Positions 31,678 through 45,055 of a stretch of DNA of 64,000 nt are shown here, one piece after another. The notes under the pieces were generated by a model, which saw only the letters and a list, made by a program, of their open reading frames with translations, had not been told where the DNA came from and did no database searches. The translations under genes were made by a program, and so were the position numbers. The DNA is taken from contig PS015186.1 in NCBI GenBank assembly GCA_048213135.1, forward strand, positions 1 through 64,000, given 5' to 3'. This stretch comes from Reclinomonas americana ATCC 50394. Taxonomy: Eukaryota > Jakobida > Jakobea > Jakobida. The number at the start of each line of letters is the position of its first letter. Within the stretch, counting starts at the first letter, position 1.

Positions 31678-34600
31678 TTGTTGTTGTTACTATACGTTTC
31701 TTCTCCTCTCTCTCTCCTCCTTCTGTCTACGTACGTACTACGTCCGTCCGTTCGGTACCGTACAGCGAGGTTGGTGTCGNNNNNNNNNNNNNNNNNNNNN
31801 NNNNNNNNNNNNNNNNNNNNNNNNNNNNNNNNNNNNNNNNNNNNNNNNNNNNNNNNNNNNNNNNNNNNNNNNNNNNNNNNNNNNNNNNNNNNNNNNNNNN
31901 NNNNNNNNNNNNNNNNNNNNNNNNNNNNNNNNNNNNNNNNNNNNNNNNNNNNNNNNNNNNNNNNNNNNNNNNNNNNNNNNNNNNNNNNNNNNNNNNNNNN
32001 NNNNNNNNNNNNNNNNNNNNNNNNNNNNNNNNNNNNNNNNNNNNNNNNNNNNNNNNNNNNNNNNNNNNNNNNNNNNNNNNNNNNNNNNNNNNNNNNNNNN
32101 NNNNNNNNNNNNNNNNNNNNNNNNNNNNNNNNNNNNNNNNNNNNNNNNNNNNNNNNNNNNNNNNNNNNNNNNNNNNNNNNNNNNNNNNNNNNNNNNNNNN
32201 NNNNNNNNNNNNNNNNNNNNNNNNNNNNNNNNNNNNNNNNNNNNNNNNNNNNNNNNNNNNNNNNNNNNNNNNNNNNNNNNNNNNNNNNNNNNNNNNNNNN
32301 NNNNNNNNNNNNNNNNNNNNNNNNNNNNNNNNNNNNNNNNNNNNNNNNNNNNNNNNNNNNNGAGAGAGAGAGAGAGAAGAGTGAGGATATTGTTGTTTCT
32401 ATACTGGTTTCTTTCTCCCTCTCTACTTGCCTCCTTCCTTCCTCATGCGCCTGCTGATTACCCTCGCTTGAGAGCAGGCGGTCGCCGCATCAAGATGCCC
32501 CGTGAGCAGCGAGTGTCGGCTGTGGGTTCCGACGGCGTGGCGCGTGTGCGCAGGCGAGCCATCTTCGACGATGCTGAGGAGGTAGGCAGCGACGACGACG
32601 ACGATGATGATGATGACGACGACGACGACGAAGATGAGGATGGTGGCGAGGTGGCAGACGAAGATCGTGAGGTTTGTGGTGAGAGGGAGCGGAAAGGTGG
32701 TCCTCATCACTATCAAAATACTCAGCCCGTGTTATATGCAGCGTCCTGTGCGAGCACGCGACGTACAGTTGCGTTGATCGTTGTATGCGTTTTTGCGTGA
32801 ACACTCCCGCTTATATTCCCTTTGTGTTGACAGTGCTGAGGAGGGCGACGAGGAGTACGCTTTCGCTGACTCTGATTCCGACTTTGAGCTCGACGAGGAT
32901 GAATTCGAGACGCTGCAAAAGGAGAAGAGGAGAATGGAGGCTCTGAGCGGTGTGTTGTTTTATTGTGTTTGTGGTGCGTTGACTGCGAAACCTGTTGCTG
33001 ATTTCTCTCTCTCTCTCTCTCTTGTTAGATTCCGACGACGACGATGAAGAGGAGGAAGAGGAAGACGATTTGAGGAAGAAGAAGGAGAAGAAGGCCAGCA
33101 AGAGCAGCAAGATCAGCAGCAGCAGCAAGAGTGCGGACGATGACATGGAGACTGCGCCGGCCGTCTGGAAGACCAAGATGCTCGACCAGGCCGCAGCTGC
33201 ATTCAAGAGCGGTATGCCTGTCAGTCTGCAAAAGTTGGTTTACGAGATGAATCTCGACGATGACGAGGACAACGACATGCAAGTTGCGTTATTGATGCAT
33301 GTACTGGAGAGGGAAAATGCGTGCGAGATCTCATGCGTGTGTGTCGCTTTATCTGCGTAGCATCGCAATGTCGGTGGCTCGTCATTTGGAAGGTCAGTCA
33401 GTCTCTGGTCGATCGATTTCCTCTTCTTGTTTCTCACTGTTTTTTGTGTGTGCAGAGTTGATGACGATGACGATGGAGATGAGCTGTTCAAGATCCGGCG
33501 ACCATCCCACGCAGCAGTGTCAAGTCGTGTGACGGGAATTGCCTCGGGATCGACCGACGACGCTGCCATGGAGGAGGAGCAGGTTGATGGCATTTTGGCT
33601 GGCTTCGACGGCGTGTTGAGACCTGCGTTTGAAGATGTCTCCAAGTGCCGCGCCGATCCGTTCGAGCTCGGCAAATGGAAGGGCGGTGCCGATGTGAGTA
33701 CTTTTGTCCACCTACTCCTGCCGCATCGACGTTGTGCTCATGGTTGACGCGCTGGCAGATTCTGGAAAAAGTCCGGGAACGCTTCCAGAAGAAACGGGTC
33801 GCCACGCCGGGCAATGCCGGTGGCGAGTCGAGCAAGGGTGGCGAAGACGAGGAGAAGTCCGACGATGAGGGCGATGATGATGATGATGATGGCGACGATG
33901 ACAGCGGCGCGGAGAAGAAGGGCGAGGCCGACGACGAGGAAGATGAAGGTCTTTATAAGCGTATGGTGTTTCACGCATTTTGTGCCATGTGTGTGGCTAA
34001 CTCTGTTGTTGCGGGAAAAATAGGTGCATCCATGGCACGGAAACGAGCAGAGAAGAAGAAGGCCTTTGATGCCGAGTGCGTTGCTGTCGTTCGGCGTGCT
34101 TGCGTGGTGCCTGTGAAACTCATGTGGTGTGCGCAGATACGACGACATGCAAGTCGGATCGAAGCACATCGAGGAGTTGCAAAAGGCGACCGACGAGCAG
34201 CGGGCCGTCAACATGGGCGAGTTTGACGACCCAGATCCGAATGTGCGAGCCAAGGTTTGTTGATTCTTCNNNNNNNNNNNNNNNNNNNNCTCTCCTCTCC
34301 CTCCCTACCCCGCTCACCTCCCTTCTATCATCGCAGTACGAGGGCTACCGACCTGGCGTGTACGTGCGCATCGAGCTGAGCGGCGTGCCGTGCGAGTTTG
34401 TGCGCAACCTCAACTACGCTCTGCCCATTATTCTCGGCGGCCTGCAACCGAACGAGGAGCCAATGGTGTTGATGCAAGTGCGCATCAAGAAGCACCGCTG
34501 GTTCAAGCGCCTGCTGAAGACTTTTGATCCGCTCATCTTTTCGATTGGCTGGCGCCGCTTCCAGTCGATTCCAGTGTACTCGATTCGCGACGCCAATGGT

Positions 34601-36598
34601 CGCAACCGCATGCTCAAGTACACGCCGGAGCACATGCACTGTGTGGCCACGTTGTATGCGCCAGCGACGCCTCCCAACACGGGTCTGATGGCGTTCCAGT
34701 CGGTGGCCAATGATCTTGTTGCGTATGGGAAGCGGAGGGAGAAGTGCTGCAGATTCTTCCACTCATTCCTCTCCCTTGACAGGCACACTTCCGTGTCAGC
34801 GCCACTGGCGTCGTCCTGGAGCTGGATCAGAGTTTCACCGTGGTGAAGAAACTCAAGCTGGTCGGCTACCCCTACAAGATCATGCGCAACACGGCCTTCA
34901 TTCGCGGTACGTGACGCTGTCAATGTCGATGTCCGTGGGTGATGTGTTTTCTGCTCTCTCAACTCTCACTCTGCGCAGACATGTTCACGAGCGACCTGGA
35001 GGTGGCCAAGTTCTCCGGCGCCTCCCTGCGCACTGTCAGTGGCATTCGCGGGCAGGTGAAGAAGCCGGCGAAGGGTGGCCAGCCAGGTTCCTACCGTGCG
35101 ACGTTTGAGGACAAGATTTTGATGAGCGGTGAGGAAGGGGAAGGGGAACAAAGGGGAAGAGAGAGGAGGAAGGAAGCGAGAGACGAGAGGAAGGATAGTA
35201 TGAGACGCAGGATAGTAACGGGGAAGGAAAGAGAAATGAGAGGAAGATGTTGTGTGAAAGAGATGAGATATGAATAAGGGAGAGAAGAGAGACACGAAAT
35301 AGGAGAGAGGAGGAGAAATGTGAGAGACTAAAGAGGAAGAAACAGACACGAGGGAGAAAGAATGTAAGCGAGAGACTGAGAAGATGACACGTAAGAGGGA
35401 GGGGAACACGAAAGAGGACGAGAGCTAAAGAGAAGTTGGAAATGGAGGGAGGGTACGAGGAGAAAGCGGAAGAAGAGAGGTGAGAGACACGAAGAAGAAG
35501 ACAGTCTTGTGAGAGAGAGTGAGAGACGAAGAAAGAGACGAAGAGGAAGAGAACCGTGTGTGTGTGAGAGAGAAAGAGAAGTCGGAGATGGAAGAATGAG
35601 AAGGATGCGAGAAACAAGGAGAGAGACGCAGAGATGAAAACAGTGACGACGAGGAAGAAAGAGACTAGAGGAAGACAAATCTTGTATGAGAGTGAGTGAG
35701 AGTCGACGAAAGATACGAAGAGGAAGAGAACCATCTGTGTGTGTGAGAGAGAAAGCGCGGAAGGGAGGTGCAGAATGAGGTAAATGACACTGGTCAGGTA
35801 GTTGTACGAAGAGCGGGATAAGATTGAACACTGGAAAGCAACAGCACCTCTCCTGCGAAGCAGTTACAAGAATGGAAAGGGGGGCACACAGAGGAAGAGA
35901 GAGGAGTTACTTTCGATGAATTGATCAAGGGCAACGAGTTGCTGAGTTATGCCTGTGCTCCTTTCTCTTGTTCCCTTCTCCCCTTTCCCCCTTTCCCCTT
36001 TCCTTCCCCCTCAACCACAGACATTGTGTTCATCCGCACGTGGTACCCCGTCAAGATCCCGCGCTTCTACAACCCCATCCACTCGCTGCTGACGGGCGCC
36101 AAGAAGGACTTCCCGCACATGCGACCACTGCGCGAGCTGCGCATCGCGTACGACCTGAAGACGCCGGTCAACCCAGACTCGCTGTACAAGCCGGTTGAGC
36201 GCGTGGCACGCAAGTTTAACACGCTGAAGATTCCGCGACAGCTGCAGGCGCAGCTGCCGTTCAAGTCCAAGCCGAAGCAGATGGAGGCGCGCAAGTCCAC
36301 CAGCAAGACGCTAGTGCAGAAGCGTGCCGTCATTCTCGAACCGGAGGAGCGCAAGGCGCTGTCGTTCCTCAATCGTGTCAACACGGTACGCAACGAGCGC
36401 CTCCAGAAGCGCTTCGACAAGAGGAAGGAGCGCAAACAGGCGCACGGCAAGAAGAGGGCGCGCGAGGACGAGCGACTGCATCGCGTGCATCAGGAGCGCG
36501 TCAAGGCCGCCATGGTTGCCAAGGCACGCAAGGCAGCGGACACTGGCGGCGGGCCGGCGCGGAAGCGACGCAAGACCAACGATGGAGATTCCGACTGA
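28132..36598 (+). CDS. BMS1: ribosome biogenesis GTPase BMS1
   Basis: Nucleolar GTPase of the small-subunit processome, needed for 40S assembly. First exons: 28132-28257, 28446-28592, 28665-28796, 30059-30250, 30318-30879, 31160-31370, 31430-31572, about 32479-32674, then several up to about 35127 and the last about 36021-36598. The P-loop [12 protein letters not shown] spans an exon junction. [35 protein letters not shown] and [20 protein letters not shown] follow as in yeast and animal BMS1. The middle is very acidic (Asp13 run near 32590, acidic/basic blocks to 33950). The C-terminal BMS1/TSR1 domain is complete ([38 protein letters not shown]), with a basic tail. Intron 1 uses GC-AG. Gaps 29071-29982, 31780-32361 and 34270-34289 fall in introns; the first hides nothing conserved because FLEVPNE joins [13 protein letters not shown] cleanly. 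An AATAAA lies at 36759. Confidence 0.97.
28800..30058. repeat. pyrimidine-rich BMS1 intron with (CTCCT)n and gap
   Basis: Intron 3 is almost all C and T, with tctcc pentamers on both sides of the N run 29071-29982 and C runs near 30010. Confidence 0.92.
29071..29982. other. assembly gap (912 N)
   Basis: Run of N in BMS1 intron 3. Confidence 0.99.
31780..32361. other. assembly gap (582 N) in BMS1 intron
   Basis: Run of N; (GA)n precedes it (31619-31674) and resumes after it. Confidence 0.99.
34270..34289. other. assembly gap (20 N) in BMS1 intron
   Basis: Run of N between exons ending ...NVRAK and beginning YEGYRPG. Confidence 0.99.
35128..36020. repeat. purine-rich last BMS1 intron
   Basis: About 650 bases of GA-rich sequence (35128-35770) followed by a normal CT tract before the acceptor. 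No exon or gene seen in it. Confidence 0.7.
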
Positions 36599-36871
36599 CA
36601 ATGTACACACACATGATTGACGTGCTGATGGACGACAAACACTCGCGATACACAAACAACTCATAATTTTCCGTCAAAGCGACAAGGGGGGGAAGGAGAA
36701 AAGAAAGAGAGAGAACGAGAGAGAGACAAAGAAAGGCATTATAAAGAAAATGACACACAATAAAAGAAAGAGGGGGCGAATAGATAGAAAAGAGCTGGCC
36801 AGTGACGGCCTGAAAAACACACACACACACAAATAACGATAGATCTCTACAAGCAACTATGCGGCAAATCA

Positions 36872-39062
36872 TTAGTCCTCCTCGCCATAACAGACAAACT
36901 GCGTGAACGCGTCGACAAACGCCGACAGCTCCTCCGGAGCCATGAGGGCACGGATCGTAAAACGATGCCGTGCATTGGCCACTGCACGTCGCGTGCCTTG
37001 ATCACTCGACGACGCCATCATTCCCAGGCTCTGCTGCTGCTCGCCAGCGCGGCGTGCAGCGTGCGCCACTCGAGCCGCCGTGCTTCCCGTGCTCGACTTT
37101 TTGTGGCCTCCACTGCTGCCGCCGCTGCTACTGCCACCAGCGCCAGCACTGCCGCCAACAGGAGGAGCAAGACCACTGCCGCCCGAGTGACCGCCAGCAG
37201 ACACACCGCTGTTGCCGGCACTTGCCATGGCCTGCCGCGCAGCCGCATTGCCGGCCGCAGCAGCACTCAGCAGCCCTGACTGTGTCGGCATGCTGTTGCT
37301 GTTGGTGTTGCTCATGGACGAGGTTGTCGACGTGGTGGTCGTGGTGGTGGTGGTGGTGGCGGAGGCGATCGAGGCCGCAGAGGCTGCCGCCGACGCGCCA
37401 GTGGGAGCACTCATGTTGGAAATCGAATTGCGACGATGCGGCTGCGACAGGCCGCCAATGGCACCGAATCGGGAGGCTGAGCGTCCACCGAGTGGACCCA
37501 ACGAAGGCGAGGTGCCCGCACTGAGTGGCGGAGGCATCGAGTGACCCGGCGGGAGGAACGACGAGTGCACGGCAGGCGAGGTCATTGAGAAGTTCTCCGT
37601 GCCCAGCATGTCGTCGTAGTGCGGCACGCCAGTGTCGTAGGTGCCGGCACTCAACGAGAAGGAATGCAGCGCACCTGGGCCGGCCTCCGGCAGGCCCTGA
37701 ATCAGTGGACTGACACGCGACAGCAACTCCAGCGAGCTCTCCGGCTCGTGATCGCCGAGAACCGACAGAAGCTGCGGCGATCGTGACAGCAGATTCGGCG
37801 TCGAGTGCAACAGTGGCGACGAAGCTGCAGGCAATCGGAGGAATGAGCGCAACACTGCAACAATCCACGCACTGTGTTGTGAAACACAAATGACTCACCA
37901 AACGAGCCCGGGTGATAGTGCCGCGATCCGCCGAGTTGCGACATCATGCTGCCGGGCATGCTGCGCGAGCCACCGAGGATGGAGGCCGTCAGGTCGGGCG
38001 ACGGTGGCACAAACTGACCCTTGTTTCCGCGCGTCGCCGCCATGTCCACATCCATGCCGTCGCCTCGATCACCGCCACCTGAACCGGAACCGCCGCCCGA
38101 GTGACCTGATGCCGCCGCCGCAGCCGCCGCAGCCGCAGCTGCACTCGAGCCAAGTGGCAATGGTGGGTGCATGCTCCCGCCATCGGCACCATTCTCCGAC
38201 GAAGACGACGACGACCCACCTCCCCCATGTCTGTAGGCGCCCCCCGACGACGAAGACGACGACGATGACGACGACGAAGACGATCCGCCCGACGATCCCG
38301 ACTGACCACCGCCCGACGAAGACTGTCCGCCCGATGCCGACGACGGAGGCAGTGGTTGCAAGCCAGCCAAGTCACCCTGCGCAGCTGCTCGAGCAGCCGC
38401 CAACAGCGGTGACGAGTAGGCATTGGCGTCGGAGAGACCCATCAGCGTCGGCGATGAGCGGGGCTGTGCCGCGAGGGAAAAAAAAAAAAGACATGCAGCC
38501 GACGAGTGAGACAATTCGTCGCCGCATTCTCACATATAAGACGCACGCGTACCAAGCGCGGTGTAACAGCAGGTGGTGGAAGCATGGCGCCGACGGGTTT
38601 GCCGTTGGTCGGCGTGTCGTCGTCGGATGAACCATCGCCGTCTGCGGAGACATGAGCAATGATGTCTCTCAACCAATCGAGTACAAAACACACAAAACAC
38701 GCTCACCTCCTCGACCCGTCCGTCGCCGCGCGGCTGTGGGGCACTCGCACAAGTCGACCAAGTCGCGCGCCGAGTGGAAGCAGTTGGGGCACACGTCAAA
38801 GTTCTCACACACTTTGCATCCAAAGTGCAAGTTGAAGATCTCGGCGTTGCAGACGTCGCAGTAAAAGGTCTCTTGCGAGGCGTCGACGTCCAGGATGTGC
38901 AGGTCGCTGAGAGGGGAAGGAGAAGGGAAAGGGAAGGGGGATGTGGGTGAGAAGGGGGGCGGGAGGAGAAGGGGGAAGGAGAAGGGGGAAAGGGGAGGAA
39001 CGGGGAGGAAGGGAGGAAAGGGAGGAAGGGAGGAGAGGAGGAGAGGAGAGAGGAGAGAGGAG

Positions 39063-39116
<54 letters not shown>

Positions 39117-39868
39117 GAGAGAGAGAGAGAGAGAGGAGAGAGGNNNNNNNNNNNNNNNNNNNNNNNNNNNNNNNNNNNNNNNNNNNNNNNNNNNNNNNNN
39201 NNNNNNNNNNNNNNNNNNNNNNNNNNNNNNNNNNNNNNNNNNNNNNNNNNNNNNNNNNNNNNNNNNNNNNNNNNNNNNNNNNNNNNNNNNNNNNNNNNNN
39301 NNNNNNNNNNNNNNNNNNNNNNNNNNNNNNNNNNNNNNNNNNNNNNNNNNNNNNNNNNNNNNNNNNNNNNNNNNNNNNNNNNNNNNNNNNNNNNNNNNNN
39401 NNNNNNNNNNNNNNNNNNNNNNNNNNNNNNNNNNNNNNNNNNNNNNNNNNNNNNNNNNNNNNNNNNNNNNNNNNNNNNNNNNNNNNNNNNNNNNNNNNNN
39501 NNNNNNNNNNNNNNNNNNNNNNNNNNNNNNNNNNNNNNNNNNNNNNNNNNNNNNNNNNNNNNNNNNNNNNNNNNNNNNNNNNNNNNNNNNNNNNNNNNNN
39601 NNNNNNNNNNNNNNNNNNNNNNNNNNNNNNNNNNNNNNNNNNNNNNNNNNNNNNNNNNNNNNNNNNNNNNNNNNNNNNNNNNNNNNNNNNNNNNNNNNNN
39701 NNNNNNNNNNNNNNNNNNNNNNNNNNNNNNNNNNNNNNNNNNNNNNNNNNNNNNNNNNNNNNNNNNNNNNNNNNNNNNNNNNNNNNNNNNNNNNNNNNNN
39801 NNNNNNNNNNNNNNNNNNNNNNNNNNNNGACGACGAGTAGTAGTAGTAGTAGTAGAGTAGTACGTACG

Positions 39869-39938
<70 letters not shown>

Positions 39939-40700
39939 ACGGTTACAAACCGTTGATGATATTCAATGGCGCGTCTCCGGAACTGTGCAGCAAGGTGCTG
40001 GCCCTGCTTCACAATCTTGCCACGCCCGCTGGTAAAGACGCTGAGGAAGGTCGTCGAGTCCGCATCCGATGCGTACGTGGTGGTCAGTAATCGGCGAGCA
40101 TTGGCACTCTCGTCTGCAGAAGAAGACGCGGGGTGAGCGGGATAGCAATTCGGGAAAACAAACTGTTGCGACTCTCGCTCACCAATCTCCGCATCCGAGA
40201 AACGCACAGCGCCACTGCCGACCTCGCTGAATAACCGGAACACAAAAGGCAACAGCTCGCGGGCGGCCTTGAGATCGCGGTGCTCATACGCATCGCGAGC
40301 ACGCAGAATAGTGAGCCGCTTGGCCGGCACCACACACCGGATACTCTCCTTGCGGTTCTCCTCCATCGCCCGCCACACGTCCGCCCACTGATACGGCGAC
40401 ACAAAGTTCCACGGTGTGGCAATCGTCACATCCATGTGCCACATTTCGTGGTACACGCCTTGCGGGATAATGGCCACGTCGCCGGTCGTCAGGTCGATCT
40501 CCACGGGGTGCGCGCGGTCCACCAGTTGTCGCGCGAGGGCCTCGGGGAGCTGTGAGGGGGAGTGAGCATCAAAGAGGAACGGGGGAGGAAGGGGAAGAAG
40601 GGGGAAAGAAGGGGAGGGAGGAGAGGAAAGGAGGGAGAAATGGGGAAGGAGCACGGGGAAAAGGAGGTGCAAGACTTGCTGTTCACGAGAGGGCATGACA

Positions 40701-40736
<36 letters not shown>

Positions 40737-43700
40737 AAGAGGAGGGGGACAGAGCTGACTGCAACAAACAAGGTGAATAGAGACTTGATATCAGCGCCAT
40801 GAGGAGCAACGAACACAGATCGACAGAGAGCCCTGCTTCACGCCCCGAGCTTCACACGCAACATCATCGAGTACTGGCACTGGATAACCGGCACGGAAGG
40901 GATCGTCCGAGTCACTGAGGCCCAGCATGTCACGCACGACTCCCTGCTCGTGAGCCTGGAAGAAGCGCAGTCGAATGTTGCCTGTGCCGGGGTGGGGAAA
41001 GGGTGAGCGGAGCTGACAACAAGTGAAAACCAAACTGACTGGCTCACAGAGGAAGAAGCGAGTTGGGAAGGAGAGAGAGTGTGAGCGCATGAGAGAGAGA
41101 GAGAGAGAGAGAGAGTACGGAAGGAAGGGAGAGGCGAGAGAAGGCGAGGACGGTAAAGGGATGGAGAATGCGCGAAACAGCCAGGGAGAGAGAGAGAGAG
41201 AGAAAGAGAGAGAACGAAACAGATAAAACAAAGGAACGGAGCACGAATAAAGAAATAGGGCGAGAGCCATGACTGGCGTGAAAAGCGAGGGAGATATACA
41301 AGGGAAAGCTGCTCAGCAGATGAAAGGTGCGCACTTCGCATATGCTTGTGCGTGCGAGACGGAGTGCAGCAGAACTGTGACTATGTATTTGACAGCGTAT
41401 GAACGCACACGTATAAGTCTCTCTCAGTGTGTGTATGTTATGTATGTATGTGTGTGTGCGCGCGCGCGCGTATGTGTGTGCGTCTGTGCGTGTGCAAATT
41501 TCTTTCTTTCTCTCACGCACAGTGACACTCAGTCTCCCACCCTTAACATTCCCTCTCCCTCCCGTCCCTCCCCTGTCCTTTCCTCTCCCTATACCTCATT
41601 CCTCCCTCCCCTTTTCCCCCTCCCTTTCTACACCCACTCACCCGAGATCACAGGCACCACCGTGGCCGCCATTCGCTGACCGGCCGCGTGCAACAACGAC
41701 CCACAGCCGGCGGGACTGCACACCAGTCGCGGACCAAAGCCCTCCGGCAGATTCGTGTTGATGTACTGCAGCATGCAGTTCTTCATGCCCGGATTGAGAT
41801 CAATCGGGCTGTCAGAGCTGACGCGCTTGTGTAGTGGGGTGCACGAGTCCTTCAGAGGCAAATGTGGCAAGATGTAGAACTTGGTAATGTCGAGACCGCG
41901 TGGTCGTGGTGCGCCAGGAATGGGCACGCGTGATGCCGCATCGTCGCCAATGTTGGTGCTGCGCGGTGGCGAGAGGAACAAAGTGTGTGAGAAAGAAGCA
42001 AAGGGGGGATGATGCCGCGCAAATAAAGACACTCACCGGAAGGGATTTGTTGGTCGTCTCAGCCGTCGTCCTGCACTGCCGTCGTTCCTCAACGCCAGCA
42101 GCACATTGGCTGTCTGCGACGAGGTCGGCGACATTGGTGATTGTGGGACGCCACGAGAACTGTGGTACACGGGTGTGAGCGACAAGTCCTTCCCCCATTA
42201 TGACGTGCGCAGAAACACACCCGCTCGATGGGGGGAAGGGTGAGGCGGTGCCCGGCGGCGGCGTGTTCAACGAGGACACCAAGAGCATCGGTGCTGATGG
42301 TGTGCCTGCAGCGATTTTAACAAGCACACACACAATCAGTACAGCATATGACACACACGCTCTTCACGTTGTGTCCCTCAACGGTGCGCACCAGGCAGGT
42401 TAGTGTTCGGAAGATGTATTCGCAGCTCTCGCTTGTGCGCCATGGGGGATGCTACGCGATTTGCATCGGACGCGGAAGAAACAAAAGAACATACACACAC
42501 ACAAACTCGTCAACAATGAGAGAGAGGTCGACTGGAGAGGGAGAGGCAGAGAATGGTGCATGCATGCGGCGAACACTATCGAGAAACAACACACATCATC
42601 TACATCGTTACTCGCAATGCACGCACCTGTACCACCGCCTACTCCCGCATCCCCAACGTCCGTCGAGGCTGCATGAGGCTGCTGGGGGCATGCAAGTCAG
42701 CGAAAACCATACTTGCACGAGCGCGCTCACTCTCTCACTCTCTCCCTCACCATGCGGCCGGCCACATCCTCGGCAAGCGACTCGGTGGATTCGGAGGCCC
42801 NNNNNNNNNNNNNNNNNNNNGAGAGAGAGAGAGAGAGAGAGCATGTGTCATAGATTCTGTGTTGCGTCAATCACCTGTCCAACTGCTGCTGCTGGCGAAT
42901 CGTGTGTGCCTGCACGTACTCGGCGTACTCGCGGAACTTACACCTCACCGAGCCCACCACCTGACCCGACGCGTCCTGCTCCAGCACCGACACGTGGTGG
43001 TCGCCGACTTGTCTCACCAACTCCTCCCACGTGACAGTCTTGGCCAGCGACAGCGCACCACCACGAATCACAATCACGGAGAGATCGGCAAGCGGTTTGA
43101 AAATGGCCTGCAGTGCAACAGAAATGCCATGAGCGAGAGGCAAATCAGCAGATAATAGATACCGGGGGGAAACTCACATCATCCATCAGTGGCCATCCGT
43201 CGCGGTATTCAACGTACGGCAGCTCCGAATGACGCGTCTTGGTCGTCGGCAGCGTAAACGAGGCGGCCGGCGAGAAGAATCGCTCGTGATTGGCCGAGCC
43301 CGCAAACGAGAGGCGACCTGTGTGTGTGTGTGTGTGCACGCACGCAATGTATGATGAGTTCACAGACACCAACGCCACCAAGTGGCCGAACACAGACGCA
43401 CATCTGCCACTCTCATCACCGCTGTCGTCCGAGTCACCGCCGTCGCCTCGACCACGTCGTGATGCAGAGGCTGCTTGGCCTCCTGCCGACGAGCCACTCT
43501 GCTGCGATGAGGGGGTGCCGGCGGTGCCACGCCTCCTGGTTCCCACTGGACCGAGTGTGGGCGTGCCGGAGCCAGGCTCACCATTGTGCACTGGCGTCAG
43601 TGATTCCGGCGTGTTACCATCGTCACCATCGCCCCTGCGCGACACCATGTGTGAGAACTTGTGGGTGGCAATAACGCTTGGGAAGAAGACGAACCTTCTC

Positions 43701-45017
43701 CTGCGGCGCTTGACACTTGGCGCCTCCGAGTCCGACACGGGCGAGTCGCTGGCGGCCAGCGATGGTGAGCTAGCATGACGGCCGCCCGAGGCCGACATCT
43801 CCGAGGCGGCGCGCTTGCGTTGGTGTGCGGCGGCCACCACCGAGCCCTTTACGGTGCCGCGGCGGGAGCGCCCGGATTGAGACGAGTCCTGTGGGAGGGG
43901 AAGAGGGGAGGAGGGATAGTGAGGAAAAGGGAAAAGGGGGAGGGAGGGGAAGGGGGAAAGCGGGAAGGGGAAGGGGGAAAGGGGGAAGGGGAAATGGGAT
44001 GAGAAAAAAGGAAGGGGGACAAAAGTGGGAATTGATGATTCACCAAATAAACAGAAAGCAATACAAGGAGAGCATGACCAACGCGCACAAGAGAAAGCAC
44101 GCGCGGTAGAGGGAGAGGAGTAAGAACAGACAAGAGGAAAGTGCCAAAACAGACTGGAAGAATGCGTTGTACAATTGTAGAATCAACCGCAACGACCATC
44201 CAAAACAAGAGCAATCTCTCAACCATATTACTGACCCTATCAAGTCCCTCCATGGAAGACATGTTCTCCGACGACTGCAAAAACAGCGACTAAGAAGATG
44301 AGTTTTGCTGCCAACTACACACGAGCGAGACAAATGAGTTGTAGACACACCGACATGGCACTATGAAGGGGTGCTTTGGGAGGTCGTGAGGCGGTGGGCA
44401 TGGTGCTCACTGCACCGGCCGCGCTGACCGCAGGTGTTGGCACCGCCATGACCGACATTTGTGGTGTAGAGGTGGGTGGCGGCAGCGACATGGGTGCGGC
44501 GGCGGCCGCGGCCGCGGCTGCTGCCGCCTGAGCGGCTGCGACGGAAGCAGCGTGTGCGGCGGCGATCGAGGCCGCCGTTTTCACACCAGGGGAGCGCTTG
44601 CCGACGGCGATTTTGCCGCCGGCGTGTTGGAACTGCGGAGGGGGGAAAAGGGGCAATGAGGGAAAAATATGGAGAAGGAGATAAATGGGGAGAGGGGGGA
44701 AGGGGATAAATGGGGAGAAGGGGAAGAGAGAAGAAAGGACGGCAAGACTAGCAATAAACGGCAAGGGGGCGAGAAGAGAGGGCACAATGAGAAGGCTAAG
44801 AATGAGTGAGAGATGAAAGGAGCAACAGCGAGAGGGATCACAAGGAGAATAAGAAAAAGAAAGAGAGATTGAATCTGGAGCGACGGACACATGCACAGAG
44901 AGAGACAGAGAGAGAGATGAAGGGAGCAACTATGACAGCGAAGCACAAGGAGCAGAAGAGAAGAAGTGAAAGAGAGGGATACAAAGACTGCAGCTACCAC
45001 ACATATAGAGAGAGAAA

Positions 45018-45055
<38 letters not shown>

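Noticed and set aside
38895-39860. Glu/Arg-rich ORFs with long X runs
   Set aside because: GA repeats plus assembly gap.
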